Assembly (NCBI RefSeq): GCF_001550135.1
Contig: NZ_LRUE01000022.1
Span: forward strand, 297,160 to 361,159
Reading direction: 5' to 3'
From: Pseudoalteromonas shioyasakiensis
GTDB lineage: Bacteria; Pseudomonadota; Gammaproteobacteria; Enterobacterales; Alteromonadaceae
Length of the DNA stretch: 64,000 nt
Part shown: piece after piece, positions 1 through 7,723 of the stretch
How the letters are laid out: the number at the start of each line of letters is the position of its first letter
How positions within the stretch are numbered: position 1 is the first letter of the stretch
Position numbers and translations under genes: made by a program
Notes under the pieces: generated by a model
The model's database searches: none
Seen by the model: only the letters and a program-made list of their open reading frames with translations
What the model was told of the DNA's origin: nothing

Positions 1-498
1 CATTAGGCTCGCAAGTTGCTGTCTTGCTCTACTTGCACGCTTAGCAACCGCATCTTCAGACAGCCCCAGTGTTTGAGCTATCTCACTTTGATTAAACCCT
101 TCAAGCTGTAAAGCAAGCACCTGCCTATATTTCAGCGTTAATTTACGAAGGGCAGCCATTAAATCTAAATTGTCGTCTGGTGATTTATGCGCACTTAAGG
201 CTTGGGTGTAATCAATACTTTCAGAGCTTGCCACCTCTTTGCGGTTTTGCTCTTTTATCACATGATCAACCGCTTTATTATGAGCTATTCGGGCAATATA
301 GGTTTTTATGCTGGCATCGCCCCGAAAGGCAACATCGGGTGATGAGTCATTACTTTCAAAAGCGCGCCAAACAGCCAGCGACATCTCTTGAATTAGCTCA
401 TCTTGTAGCGCTTGATTGATCTCGTAGGTTGCAGCAACACGCGCCAACAGCGGCGCGTATTCATTCAGCAATGTGTTTATTTGAACATCAGCTTTCAC
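1..498 (-). CDS. ECF-type RNA polymerase sigma factor (3' end outside window)
   Basis: A reading frame starts at GTG 498 and runs off the left edge of the window, giving 166 codons. It has the two conserved parts of a short sigma-70 family factor. An N-terminal region 2 contains ELIQEMSLAVWRAF and the -10-binding segment TYIARIAHNKAVDHV. A C-terminal region 4 helix-turn-helix reads YRQVLALQLEGFNQSEIAQ and continues with a typical ECF ending (AVAKRASRAR). The start is chosen because GGAAG lies 4 bases upstream of the GTG. The membrane-protein gene at 520-1227 is upstream on the same strand with about 20 bp between them, so the two are probably co-transcribed. No anti-sigma factor is visible; it may lie left of the window. 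The family call is secure, but the regulon is unknown. Confidence 0.85.
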   Translation of the reverse strand, partial: MKADVQINTLLNEYAPLLARVAATYEINQALQDELIQEMSLAVWRAFESNDSSPDVAFRGDASIKTYIARIAHNKAVDHVIKEQNRKEVASSESIDYTQALSAHKSPDDNLDLMAALRKLTLKYRQVLALQLEGFNQSEIAQTLGLSEDAVAKRASRARQQLASLM

Positions 499-519
499 TG
501 TACTTCCATGTTTTTATTA

Positions 520-1227
520 TTATTTGAACAAACGATTATAGGCACAAAAGTAGGTACATGCTAATACCGGCCCTACCAACAACATAGGTAAAAGACTATA
601 AGGGGCAGCAAAGGTAACGAGCATATTAATCAAACAAAGCATGCTTAATGGTTTAATCACCTTTAGTGCCGTTGTAATGCCTTCTTTAACAGCTGCACTA
701 AGCGAAGCATTGTTTAAAAGTAACAGAGGTACCACAAACATAAGCAACATATTTACAGGAACAATTGATACAAACATGACCCCTACGCGCCAGCGCTCAA
801 CATCAACAAACTGACCTGACAATAAAGCCGATAACTGCTCACTACCAATCAAAGTACTCCCAACAGCAAATTGCACCAGCGCCAGTAAAATACCAACAAC
901 TGACCACACGGCAACTCGCCCCCACTTCGTCCATGTTGCATTGTGCTTAAATGAAAAGCCTTGCTGATTATTCAGGTTAAACAACAATGGCCACACCGTT
1001 GCCATTAACATAGGCGCTAACCATTTTGATAAAGTTAAACCTGTAGGTGCAGGTAATAGCTGCACTAAACCTGGCACAATAGCGAACAGCGTCATAAGTA
1101 AAAAAAGTTTAAACGGTGCTTTTTTAAATAGCCCCCACCCTTCTTTTAACCAAACAGCAGCATCACTAAATGGTGCATTCGTTGAATCAAGTTTTAGCGT
1201 ATTCACAGTTGATGTTGTAGTCGTCAT
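520..1227 (-). CDS. Multi-pass inner-membrane protein (BPSS1780-like)
   Basis: The product is 235 aa with about six hydrophobic segments. They cover roughly residues 35-55, 65-82, 100-120, 145-170 and two near the C-terminus. The N-terminus is polar and Thr-rich, followed by a conserved-looking stretch (WLKEGWGLFKKAPFKLF). This arrangement resembles the BPSS1780 family of membrane proteins of unknown function; that match is from memory. The frame is open further upstream, but the ATG at 1227 is preferred because AAGGA sits 7 bases before it. It lies just upstream of the ECF sigma factor gene in the same direction, so it may be part of the same stress-response transcription unit. No catalytic motif is visible. 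Confidence 0.6.
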   Translation of the reverse strand: MTTTTSTVNTLKLDSTNAPFSDAAVWLKEGWGLFKKAPFKLFLLMTLFAIVPGLVQLLPAPTGLTLSKWLAPMLMATVWPLLFNLNNQQGFSFKHNATWTKWGRVAVWSVVGILLALVQFAVGSTLIGSEQLSALLSGQFVDVERWRVGVMFVSIVPVNMLLMFVVPLLLLNNASLSAAVKEGITTALKVIKPLSMLCLINMLVTFAAPYSLLPMLLVGPVLACTYFCAYNRLFK

Positions 1228-1450
1228 GAGTTTGTCCTTTTCGTAAAAATAGATACATAAGACACTGCCTATTGCTACCACCAAATAGAACAACTTCGTG
1301 TCATTTGCAGCTATAGACGAGACAAACACAGAAAACCTGACAAAATATTTTTAAAAAATTAAAAATAATTTTATTTCATTGAATTTTAAGGATAAAAAGA
1401 AATTGAGCGCAGCTATAAAAACAGCTTTAATTTTGGATTTTTACAGTAAG

Positions 1451-1500
1451 AAAATGGTGGCCCCTCCCAGACTTGAACTGGGGACCTAACGATTATGAGT
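1451..1500. repeat. attL: displaced 3' end of tRNA-Ile2, left half of a 50-bp direct repeat
   Basis: These 50 bp are identical to 15084-15133. They contain the T-arm, acceptor 3' strand and part of the anticodon arm of the tRNA gene, with no 5' half. Homology stops at 1501, where the sequence turns into element DNA. This is the expected product of site-specific integration into a tRNA 3' end. It is not a functional tRNA gene. The surrounding gap from 1330 to 1664 otherwise holds only A/T-rich DNA and the upstream region of the integrase gene. Confidence 0.92.
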
Positions 1501-1640
1501 TGCAAAACAAAGACTTACTACGAGTTACTTTTTGATATAACCATTTACTAATTTTCATAGTTATATCATAGGGTTATTGAACAAAACCCACCTCTGATGC
1601 ATAAATCATTATGTATTTCAGAACGTTAAATTTTACGTTC

Positions 1641-1661
1641 AAAGTAGCACAGAGGTAGCAC
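1641..1661 (+). promoter_or_regulatory. Predicted integrase arm-type site, left end
   Basis: The core GTAGCACAGAGGTAGCAC holds two GTAGCAC heptamers separated by AGAG. The full 21-bp segment recurs exactly, in the same orientation, at 15021-15041, just inside the other end of the element. Paired direct repeats near both attachment sites are typical arm-binding sites of P4-type integrases. This copy ends 3 bases before the integrase ATG, so binding would also cover the gene's ribosome binding region and could limit integrase expression; that consequence is inferred. Confidence 0.65.
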
Positions 1662-1664
1662 CAT

Positions 1665-2981
1665 ATGTCAGACACAAAATTTCGCTTCACAGAATTGTCG
1701 CTTGAAAAGATAGAATCAAACGGTAAACGCACTCGCTATTATGACAGTCTATTGTCAGGACTCATTTTAGATGTGAGCGTAGCTGGTAAAAAATCATTTA
1801 GAGTTTATAAAAAGATACCAGGGAGAGACACCCCTATTAATGTCACCCTTGGTTACTTTCCATCAATTGCACTCGATGATGCAAGGCGAATGGCTAGAAA
1901 GGTAATGGCAGATATAGCTGAGGGTATTAATCCTAATGACCTTAAGCGCCAGTTTAGAGCGGCTTCAGTTACCTTGAAAGAAGCTTTTGATTCATATATC
2001 GAATCTAGAGATCTCAAGCCTATAACTGAAAGAGGTTATAAACAAAAAATGGATTGCTATCTACCGGACTGGCATAACAAGCGCTTAGCCGATATTAATC
2101 AAACAATGATTTTAAAGCGCCAACGAGAAATCACCTCAAGAAGTCCTGCTCAGGCAAATTATACTATGCGCCTAATGCATGCTTTATTTAACTTTGCTAA
2201 AGCTGAATACAAGTCTTCAGAAGGTCGTTCACTATTTCCAGAAAACCCTGTAGATGCTCTATCTGAAAAACGTAGTTGGAATAATATAAAACGTAAAACA
2301 AGACGGCTGCGCCGTTCACAGCTAAAACCTTTTGTAGATGCATTATATGAAGTAAGAAATGAAGCTGCTAAATATCGTCAAAATAGTCGTGTCGGTTTTT
2401 GTGATTATTTGGAGTTTTTAACCTTTTCAGGCCTAAGAAGGTCTGAGCTACTGCAACTGCCTTGGTCACAAGTACATCTTGAAGATAGGATATTTATTTT
2501 AGAAGATACAAAAAATGGCTTGGACGTTGAGTTTCCTATAACGGATCGCTTAGCTGAGATATTTAATCGACGAAAAGAATACAAAGTATCTGACTATGTG
2601 TTTGGAACAAAAAGTAAAAAAGGCTACCTCACTGATCCTAAAAAAACGTTAAAACATGTATGCCAAATTGCAGGAGTAGTAATCACTTCGCATGATTTGC
2701 GCCGCACATTTACATCAATGGCAGAGAGTAGCGGAGTGTCAGGATACCTCCTGAAACGCCTTCTAAACCATATTACAGATAAAAGTGATGTAACTGCTGG
2801 CTATTTAATTTTAACCGCTGAGGAGCTTAAAGAGCCCGCAGAAAAAGTAACAGAAACAATAGCCAAATATGCAGGTTTGATTGAACAAGAGCCTGAAAAT
2901 AAAATGAGTGAAATGAAAAGTCTGTTAGCAAGCTTAACTAAGGAACAAAAAGTTGAGCTGATGAGCACTTTATTAAGTTAG
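1665..2981 (+). CDS. P4-type tyrosine integrase (DUF4102 arm-binding domain)
   Basis: The product is 438 aa. Residues 1-95 form a DUF4102-type arm-binding domain (TELSLEKIE, FRVYKKIPGRDTPINVTLGY). A SAM-like core-binding region covers about 105-215, and a tyrosine recombinase catalytic domain follows. Catalytic signatures are the box I arginine in SGLRRSELLQLPW, HDLRRTF, and the C-terminal LNHITDKSDVTAGYL, which carries the nucleophilic tyrosine. The length is normal for the family. The gene sits immediately inside attL and reads inward. It should catalyse integration into, and with an excisionase excision from, the tRNA-Ile2 3' end. It lies at the element end opposite the intact tRNA. All catalytic residues are present, so it is probably active. 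Confidence 0.95.
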   Translation: MSDTKFRFTELSLEKIESNGKRTRYYDSLLSGLILDVSVAGKKSFRVYKKIPGRDTPINVTLGYFPSIALDDARRMARKVMADIAEGINPNDLKRQFRAASVTLKEAFDSYIESRDLKPITERGYKQKMDCYLPDWHNKRLADINQTMILKRQREITSRSPAQANYTMRLMHALFNFAKAEYKSSEGRSLFPENPVDALSEKRSWNNIKRKTRRLRRSQLKPFVDALYEVRNEAAKYRQNSRVGFCDYLEFLTFSGLRRSELLQLPWSQVHLEDRIFILEDTKNGLDVEFPITDRLAEIFNRRKEYKVSDYVFGTKSKKGYLTDPKKTLKHVCQIAGVVITSHDLRRTFTSMAESSGVSGYLLKRLLNHITDKSDVTAGYLILTAEELKEPAEKVTETIAKYAGLIEQEPENKMSEMKSLLASLTKEQKVELMSTLLS

Positions 2982-3001
2982 CTCTAAAAGAAAATACTTC
3001 C

Positions 3002-3029
3002 CCCTGTTAGTTCATCAAAACTAACAGGG
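3002..3029. terminator. Hairpin between convergent integrase and DUF4276 genes
   Basis: An 11-bp perfect inverted repeat (CCCTGTTAGTT / AACTAACAGGG) with a 6-base loop lies between the two convergent stop codons. It has no strong T-run, so it is a plausible but weak bidirectional terminator. Confidence 0.55.
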
Positions 3030-3035
3030 TAAGCA

Positions 3036-3710
3036 TCAGTCTAGTTTAGACTCAAGCAGACTTAACCACTCATCAAATAATGGACATCGCTGCCGTATTT
3101 TATCAATGCCAATTTGTTCCGCAATGCTTATACCTTCCGTCGTTTTTCTGAATTTTCCGTTTCTTTTCAGATTATCTAACCTCTTAGACGGAGCAGTCTC
3201 GCGACTATTATTAATTTGTTCAGGTTCTTCACAAGCTTGCGTAATAGCTATAACCTTTTCAACTTCGATATCTAACGCATTTGCTAAAATCACTTCATCA
3301 CTAAATAACAAAGCTTCAAATTCATGCATTGCCATAAACGGAATAAAGCGCCTTTGTGGTTGAAGGTCACCATAATTTTGCGAAATCAACTCTGCTGCTG
3401 CATCATTTAATTTTTTTGCAATCTCAATATGATTTTCATTATTAATATCAGCTAAACTAGGCCACTCCTTTAAACCATAGTAATCAAAAAATTGAGTTAC
3501 ATATATATCAGGGCGCTGCTTCAAAAAACGACCTATATCTTTTTCGGCTCGGTTAAATTTAACATCCCCTCCCTTTTGACCTGGTTTGGATATCTGAGTC
3601 GCTCTGATAAAAATATTTTTATTTGCTAAATAAGGAGCAAGCACTCTCTCTATAAATGCTTGCTCAGTTCGACCTTCAACAATAGCCATCACTTCAATAA
3701 AGTTATTCAT
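3036..3710 (-). CDS. DUF4276 family TOPRIM-like protein, putative effector nuclease of a two-gene defence system
   Basis: The product is 224 aa. Near the N-terminus is VEGRTEQAF, the TOPRIM-type glutamate motif. A DxD-like motif FFDYYGL lies near residue 75, and MHEFEALLF, characteristic of DUF4276, near residue 130. TOPRIM folds coordinate metal in OLD-type and related nucleases. Its start codon lies inside the last codons of the upstream AAA ATPase gene (8-bp overlap), so the two are translationally coupled and probably act together. ATPase plus TOPRIM pairs of this kind include PARIS (AriA/AriB) and AbiL. AriB is normally DUF4435, so this pair is related in architecture, not shown to be PARIS. 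The anti-phage role is inferred. Confidence 0.75.
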   Translation of the reverse strand: MNNFIEVMAIVEGRTEQAFIERVLAPYLANKNIFIRATQISKPGQKGGDVKFNRAEKDIGRFLKQRPDIYVTQFFDYYGLKEWPSLADINNENHIEIAKKLNDAAAELISQNYGDLQPQRRFIPFMAMHEFEALLFSDEVILANALDIEVEKVIAITQACEEPEQINNSRETAPSKRLDNLKRNGKFRKTTEGISIAEQIGIDKIRQRCPLFDEWLSLLESKLD

Positions 3711-4809
3711 TCACTGGACCTCCAGTAATGACATTTTTATTCCAAAGCTCACCTAATGAATACTCATCAAGCCAATCTTCATAATCCTCTTCTTTTAAGC
3801 GGTTAAAAGTCGACGCACCATCTTTACGATTAGCAACTATGATATCTTCAACAGAAAAGTAATTAATTAATTCTGGTGATTGAGTTGCAACAACTACTTG
3901 TGTCCTTTCTGAAGCAGCTTTAACCAACTCAGCCAATATTGCTATCGCAGCAGGATGTAGGCCTAGTTCAGGTTCATCAATAATAATGGTTGCAGGGGGG
4001 TTAGGTTGTAATAGAGCTGTTGCTAAACAAATGAACCTTATTGAACCATCTGAAAGGTGATAAGGCTGCATAGGATAATCAGAGCCCTTTTGTAACCACG
4101 TTAAATTAACCAGTTCTTTTTCACCTCTTTTGAATGCTTCAAGTAAAAAATCATCAAAAAAAGGTGTGACTAATTTTATTGCATTTACGATATCTCTATA
4201 TTCACTTGGGAAGTCATTTTTTAGCTTTAACAAAAAAGCCCCAATATTTGATGCATCCTTTCGTAATATTTTATTATCTTGAATTATTTCTTCCCCCCGC
4301 ATAGGGGCTGTCGAACTAGTGTCATGGAAGTGATAAATTTTCCAAGATGAAATTGCATCGAAAACCGGTTTCGAATATTTTGAATCTGAAGAATTACTTT
4401 TAACTTCAGATACCATCCGTGATATCCCCTCTGAACTATCTCCTAGGTTCCACCATCCAGATGCCCCTCCACTATAATAACGAGCTTCATCTTCTATTGC
4501 TGCGTTATTGTTTGGTGTTGCTATTAAGTTAAAGCGAAAACCTCGAACACCAAAATTAGTCGAAAACTCAATTTTTTTCGTTACCTTCGGCCCACAAAAA
4601 AGTAAGTCACTAGCACCACCATTATCACGAACAAATCGATTCAGGTTACCATCAATCAAGGCACCCAATAATTTAAAAAAAGCAATAAAATTACTCTTAC
4701 CAGCACCATTGGCACCTACAATTATATTTAAAGCATTCAGTTCAAAGTCTTCTAGTTTCTGTATAGACTTAAAACCTTTGATCGTTACTTTATCTAAAGA
4801 GCTTCCCAT
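3703..4809 (-). CDS. AAA/ABC-type ATPase (AAA_21), sensor half of the DUF4276 pair
   Basis: The product is 368 aa. Walker A is GANGAGKS at residues 32-39. An ABC-like signature region (LSDGSIRFICLATALLQP) precedes Walker B and D-loop IIIDEPELGLHP, and then TQSPELI. The N-terminus VTIKGFKSIQ is typical of OLD/RecF-like AAA_21 proteins. The ATG at 4809 follows GGGAG by 7 bases. The gene is first in a two-gene leftward operon with the TOPRIM-like gene, overlapping by 8 bp. In related systems the ATPase senses a phage protein or DNA state and controls the nuclease; here that is inference from architecture and location in a mobile element. An upstream promoter lies in the 4810-4900 region but was not resolved. 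Confidence 0.8.
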   Translation of the reverse strand: MGSSLDKVTIKGFKSIQKLEDFELNALNIIVGANGAGKSNFIAFFKLLGALIDGNLNRFVRDNGGASDLLFCGPKVTKKIEFSTNFGVRGFRFNLIATPNNNAAIEDEARYYSGGASGWWNLGDSSEGISRMVSEVKSNSSDSKYSKPVFDAISSWKIYHFHDTSSTAPMRGEEIIQDNKILRKDASNIGAFLLKLKNDFPSEYRDIVNAIKLVTPFFDDFLLEAFKRGEKELVNLTWLQKGSDYPMQPYHLSDGSIRFICLATALLQPNPPATIIIDEPELGLHPAAIAILAELVKAASERTQVVVATQSPELINYFSVEDIIVANRKDGASTFNRLKEEDYEDWLDEYSLGELWNKNVITGGPVNE

Positions 4810-5320
4810 TGTATTTCTCCCATTAGTAACTCCTTAAATTAACTTGAAATAAGTGACTAAAAAGCTTAAATTTTTGTGTTTTTTTAATTTTAGCAGAGGC
4901 AATTCTCTTTATTCAATGATTGAATCTGGAAAAGAGGAAACATTAAAGAGCATATAAGCTTTGAGTGAATTGCACTTTACTGAAATTTGGCTAGTGAAAC
5001 AAATTCATAGCCTACACTATAGCTAAAGTATCTCATACAAGTATGTGAACTAAACAATCAAAGCGCTTCAGAAAACTTTCAGATGTACGATTTTTATAAA
5101 CCAGCTGATAATTATCCTTTCAAAAAGTTCACTTATAAAATCACCTTTGACTAAGCTTCAAATCTTTTAAAACTTTGATGTATCTACGTATCTAAACAGT
5201 TAGTCATAGACTATTAAATCAATATTGGGTTTATTTCTTTATTTATAAATACGTTTAGTGCTTTCCGTGTTTAGAACATTGAGTATATAGCTATAACAAG
5301 GGCTACAGAGGATATAAAAA

Positions 5321-5424
5321 ATCAAAAGTACGAATCAAAAAAGTTAAAGGTACGACAGTTTTCATCAAAAGTACGATACTATTCAAGATCAAAAGTACGA
5401 TATTATTCAAGATCAAAAGTACGA
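5321..5424 (+). repeat. Iteron array, candidate origin of replication
   Basis: Four exact copies of ATCAAAAGTACGA start at 5321, 5364, 5388 and 5412, and a degenerate copy starts at 5343. The starts are 21-24 bp apart, close to two helical turns, so bound proteins would lie on one face of the DNA. The array ends 2 bp from the stop codon of the replication initiator gene. The neighbouring 4850-5320 stretch is very A/T-rich with no gene, and could hold the unwinding region. Iteron-type replication is a standard arrangement for RepA/RepB initiators; function here is inferred. Confidence 0.75.
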
Positions 5425-5426
5425 CA

Positions 5427-6236
5427 CTAACCTGTGTTTATCCTTTTCATAAAAAGTTCGGAGTTAAGTTTCGCGAGTTCCATCCTTCCACTTTCAGTAT
5501 CACGAAAAATAAATAAGCTGTCGCCTTCAACCTTCAATAAGTAATCGAGTATTTTTTCTATTTTTCTAAGCCGCTTTTTTAAATCTGACAATGACGATCT
5601 AATACCAATTCTTTCTCGTAAATTATCTAACTTGATAACTTGCTTAGAAGGTCTACCACAGCGCTTCCGGCAGACTTCATAAAGTCTGCGATCAAATGGT
5701 TTAGATAATTGAAAGTAATCATCATGTAATGTTAAGACATCATTGTCATCAATCGTCTCGATGAGCCAATCGGGCAATGTTACTTGCCAGCAGCTTAAAC
5801 CACTACCTTCGATTAACTTAAAGCCTTCGATGAGACCCATATTTTCCAAAAATCTTCGGCCATTAAACTTGTAATCAGTCGTAATTAAAGTTCCTACGAG
5901 TCGATATAAAGCCTTTTCAACAAGTTTGTACTCTTTTCCTGATGTTCCTCTCCCTGTAGCCTTTAGGAGATCATAGGTGTTGAAGCGAACCGTGTTACTG
6001 AGCTCTAACTTAGCATTTTTTGCAGCCATGATATGGCTCAAGCAATAAATGAGTACTTCTTTATCTTTGATGGTTGCTCGACCCTGGACGCTTGGAACGA
6101 TTTTTATTGATACACCTTTATATGAGAAATCTAACGTACCTTTAGACTTTCCGTCTAATGCAAACACAGGCCACACCATTGAAAACATATCTGATTTCAA
6201 ATTGACATGAGTCATTTTGCACTCAAAATACGCCAT
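5427..6236 (-). CDS. Plasmid-type replication initiator protein A (RPA family)
   Basis: The product is 269 aa and resembles the replication initiator protein A family: an N-terminal segment with FSYKGVSIKIVPS, then KDKEVLIYCLSHIM and YKLVEKALYRLVGT winged-helix-like parts, then a second region with PFDRRLYEVCRKRCG. Such proteins bind iterons and open plasmid or integrative-element origins. The iteron array directly follows the gene. The AlpA-like gene ends 8 bp upstream on the same strand, so the two form an operon. The start at 6236 has a weak ribosome binding site, and ATG 6215 is an alternative. Its presence implies that the element can replicate when excised; this is inferred. Confidence 0.8.
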   Translation of the reverse strand: MAYFECKMTHVNLKSDMFSMVWPVFALDGKSKGTLDFSYKGVSIKIVPSVQGRATIKDKEVLIYCLSHIMAAKNAKLELSNTVRFNTYDLLKATGRGTSGKEYKLVEKALYRLVGTLITTDYKFNGRRFLENMGLIEGFKLIEGSGLSCWQVTLPDWLIETIDDNDVLTLHDDYFQLSKPFDRRLYEVCRKRCGRPSKQVIKLDNLRERIGIRSSLSDLKKRLRKIEKILDYLLKVEGDSLFIFRDTESGRMELAKLNSELFMKRINTG

Positions 6237-6244
6237 AACTAGCG

Positions 6245-6445
6245 TTACTTATTTCTTGGTTGAGAAGCTAACCAGTTGTGAAAGTCTTCAACAGGGAAAA
6301 GTAATCGAGCGCCAATTTTAATATGTGGTGGTAATGGGTAATTACCATTGCCTTGTTTGTTCTTAGAGATTTGATTAAAAAGAGCTTGTTTGCTGATAAA
6401 AAGTAAGTCGGCTACTTCTTCCGAACGATAAAATACCTTTTCCAT
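6245..6445 (-). CDS. AlpA-like helix-turn-helix regulator, possible excisionase
   Basis: The product is 66 aa: a MerR/AlpA-type winged helix (YRSEEVADLLFISKQALFNQ) followed by PLPPHIKIGARLLFPVEDFHNWLASQP, the usual wing and C-terminal helix of AlpA and excisionase-like proteins. The ATG at 6445 is preferred over an upstream TTG because GAGG lies about 9 bases before it. In P4-like elements AlpA proteins promote excision, and the position next to the replication initiator suggests that excision and replication are switched on together. Three GTTGAGC elements lie just upstream and may be its operator. Confidence 0.8.
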   Translation of the reverse strand: MEKVFYRSEEVADLLFISKQALFNQISKNKQGNGNYPLPPHIKIGARLLFPVEDFHNWLASQPRNK

Positions 6446-6469
6446 TATTATTGACCTCAAAGCGTAAGC

Positions 6470-6513
6470 GTTGAGCTCAATTATTAGCTCAACACATTAT
6501 TAATTAGTTGAGC
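6470..6513. promoter_or_regulatory. Operator-like repeats upstream of the AlpA-like gene
   Basis: An inverted repeat GTTGAGCT / AGCTCAAC (6470-6477 and 6486-6493) is followed by a third half-site GTTGAGC at 6507-6513. The group lies within 70 bp of the AlpA start codon and overlaps its likely promoter. Binding by AlpA, Rep or the XRE protein cannot be decided from sequence. Confidence 0.45.
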
Positions 6514-6537
6514 AACAATGGTAATTGAGTGGTCAGA

Positions 6538-6577
6538 AAGTTGCCCCGAAAAGCTAGGGGAACTTTCGGGGGGTTTT
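6538..6577 (+). terminator. Overlapping competing hairpins with T-run
   Basis: On the + strand, CCCCGAAA (6544-6551) pairs with TTTCGGGG (6564-6571) and is followed by GGTTTTT, a terminator shape. AAAGTT-G-CCCC (6537-6547) can instead pair with GGGGAACTTT (6557-6566), which is mutually exclusive with the first. The rest of the 6461-6742 gap holds no convincing gene. No + strand gene precedes the structure, so the transcript it would act on is unknown; an antisense RNA to the alpA-rep leader is one possibility. Confidence 0.4.
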
Positions 6578-6742
6578 TAATGTTTTAGGGGAAAAGCAAC
6601 ACAACTTAGTAACTATAAAAATTAACCATTTGATTTTTATAGTTATTATCTTTTAAAATGGGGATTGGCTAATAAAAACACCTACAAAAAAATTTGCTTG
6701 ATAAGCTTTTTAAGTAGGCTTTTGGAGAGGCTCTATGCAATA

Positions 6743-6826
6743 TCACTTACATTTGAAATAAAACAAAACAGCGAAGAAGATCACAAGGCTTAAAATCAAA
6801 GCGCAACCAGCGAGTACAGGAGCCAT
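6743..6826 (-). CDS. Tiny single-pass membrane protein (27 aa)
   Basis: The ORF runs ATG 6826 to TGA 6743 and reads MAPVLAGCALILSLVIFF followed by nine more residues ending FKCK. It is one hydrophobic helix with a basic end. AGGA lies 7 bases before the ATG. It starts 2 bases after the stop of the 39-codon ORF at 6829-6948 and belongs to the same leftward series. No function is recognised. Good translation signals and tight packing support it, but it is too short for certainty. Confidence 0.45.
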   Translation of the reverse strand: MAPVLAGCALILSLVIFFAVLFYFKCK

Positions 6827-6828
6827 GT

Positions 6829-6948
6829 TTAAATCCTGCCTTCTTTAATTGCTGCAAAAAGGCTATTTTTTAACTTGTCGTAACGACGAGTGGCTCTAAT
6901 AGCTAACACCATTAAAATCCACATTTGAAACCATTCGTATATTGTCAT
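6829..6948 (-). CDS. Small protein (39 aa) of unknown function
   Basis: The ORF reads MTIYEWFQMWILMVLAIRA and continues into a basic C-terminal half (RRYDKLKNSLFAAIKEGRI). It starts 14 bases after the stop of the 6963-7340 gene and ends 2 bases before the next tiny ORF. It looks like an amphipathic or membrane-associated helix. The compact series of genes from 7610 down to 6743 suggests one transcript under the repressor-controlled promoter region at 7620-7720. The family is not recognised. Confidence 0.45.
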   Translation of the reverse strand: MTIYEWFQMWILMVLAIRATRRYDKLKNSLFAAIKEGRI

Positions 6949-6962
6949 AACTGCAATCTCTG

Positions 6963-7340
6963 CTAATGCTTTGCATTTGAGTATAGAAAAGATCCTTCCC
7001 AATTACACAAAGCAATAATCCACTCACTAATATTTTGTTGCTTCTGCTCATTACAACCCATAAAGGGAAAAGTTATTTTTTTGCTTCGAGACTTAAAATG
7101 GCTGAAAGGCTCTAATCTAATATCCCAAACCTCACCGGTTTCATTTGTCACGTCGAAAGCAAACGCTTTTTGAGAAATTAGAGCAAAAAAGATTTCCTGC
7201 TCTGATTGCACTTCTTTCTCAAATGATAGCCCTAATGGTTCACATTCAGCTTCGATACCAGCCAAGCGGCTCTGAAACTCAACGACTACTGGGATGAATG
7301 GCCTTAGCTCAACATTTTTGTATAGATCTAAAAGTAGCAT
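6963..7340 (-). CDS. Hypothetical protein, 125 aa
   Basis: The ATG at 7340 is preceded by a good GGAG. The predicted protein is soluble, with no signal peptide and no motif that I recognise. It has a Trp-containing middle section (GEVWDIRLEPFSHFK) and ends near SNAKH. It lies in the leftward cluster between a small membrane protein and two tiny ORFs, downstream of the XRE-type operators. The position suggests an early or regulatory gene of the element, but no function can be assigned. Confidence 0.6.
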   Translation of the reverse strand: MLLLDLYKNVELRPFIPVVVEFQSRLAGIEAECEPLGLSFEKEVQSEQEIFFALISQKAFAFDVTNETGEVWDIRLEPFSHFKSRSKKITFPFMGCNEQKQQNISEWIIALCNWEGSFLYSNAKH

Positions 7341-7400
7341 TACATTGCTCCTTAAAATTAGGCATGCCTAATTTTGATCGCTGACCTATTCTTTATGTGA

Positions 7401-7610
7401 TTAGTAATAGGTGTCGTAAAGTTCCCCACGTGATTGTGCATCTTCAGCTTCTTCACGCGACATAAATTCATCATCAGCAATAATATTGCCCATACCATCA
7501 TTCAATTTATCTAGTTGCTCTTTTTCTTTCGACGACTGCTCATCACTTGTAAATATACTTACCAACAAGTAGATAGTCCCGACTGATACACACACAAATG
7601 TTTCAAGCAT
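7401..7610 (-). CDS. Small membrane-anchored acidic protein, 69 aa
   Basis: One N-terminal transmembrane helix (MLETFVCVSVGTIYLLVSIF) is followed by a charged, mostly acidic tail rich in Glu and Asp. Two ATGs lie 6 bases apart. The second, at 7610, is preferred because GGAGG lies 7 bases upstream of it, whereas the first would leave a gap of only one base. It is the first gene of the leftward cluster and is transcribed divergently from the XRE repressor. The family is not recognised. Confidence 0.6.
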   Translation of the reverse strand: MLETFVCVSVGTIYLLVSIFTSDEQSSKEKEQLDKLNDGMGNIIADDEFMSREEAEDAQSRGELYDTYY

Positions 7611-7650
7611 ATTCATTCCTCCAAATTCAAATTACCCACGAAAGCAAAAA

Positions 7651-7712
7651 CTAAGGATTCCTTAGTATCTAGATTCAATTAAAGCTAAGAAACTCTTAGT
7701 TTTCAAGCTAAG
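7651..7712. promoter_or_regulatory. Repressor operators between divergent genes
   Basis: Two 15-bp palindromes of the form CTAAG-N5-CTTAG occur: CTAAGGATTCCTTAG at 7651-7665 and CTAAGAAACTCTTAG at 7685-7699. A further half-site CTAAG lies at 7708-7712, right before the XRE gene. They fill the divergent promoter region between the leftward cluster and the XRE gene, which is the layout of a phage-type repressor switch. The XRE product is the obvious binding protein; this is inferred. Confidence 0.7.
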
Positions 7713-7723
7713 AACAATAAATA

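Noticed and set aside
1454..1500. A second tRNA gene at the left end of the element
   Set aside because: Only the 3' part is present; there is no D-arm or 5' acceptor strand. It is the displaced attL fragment.
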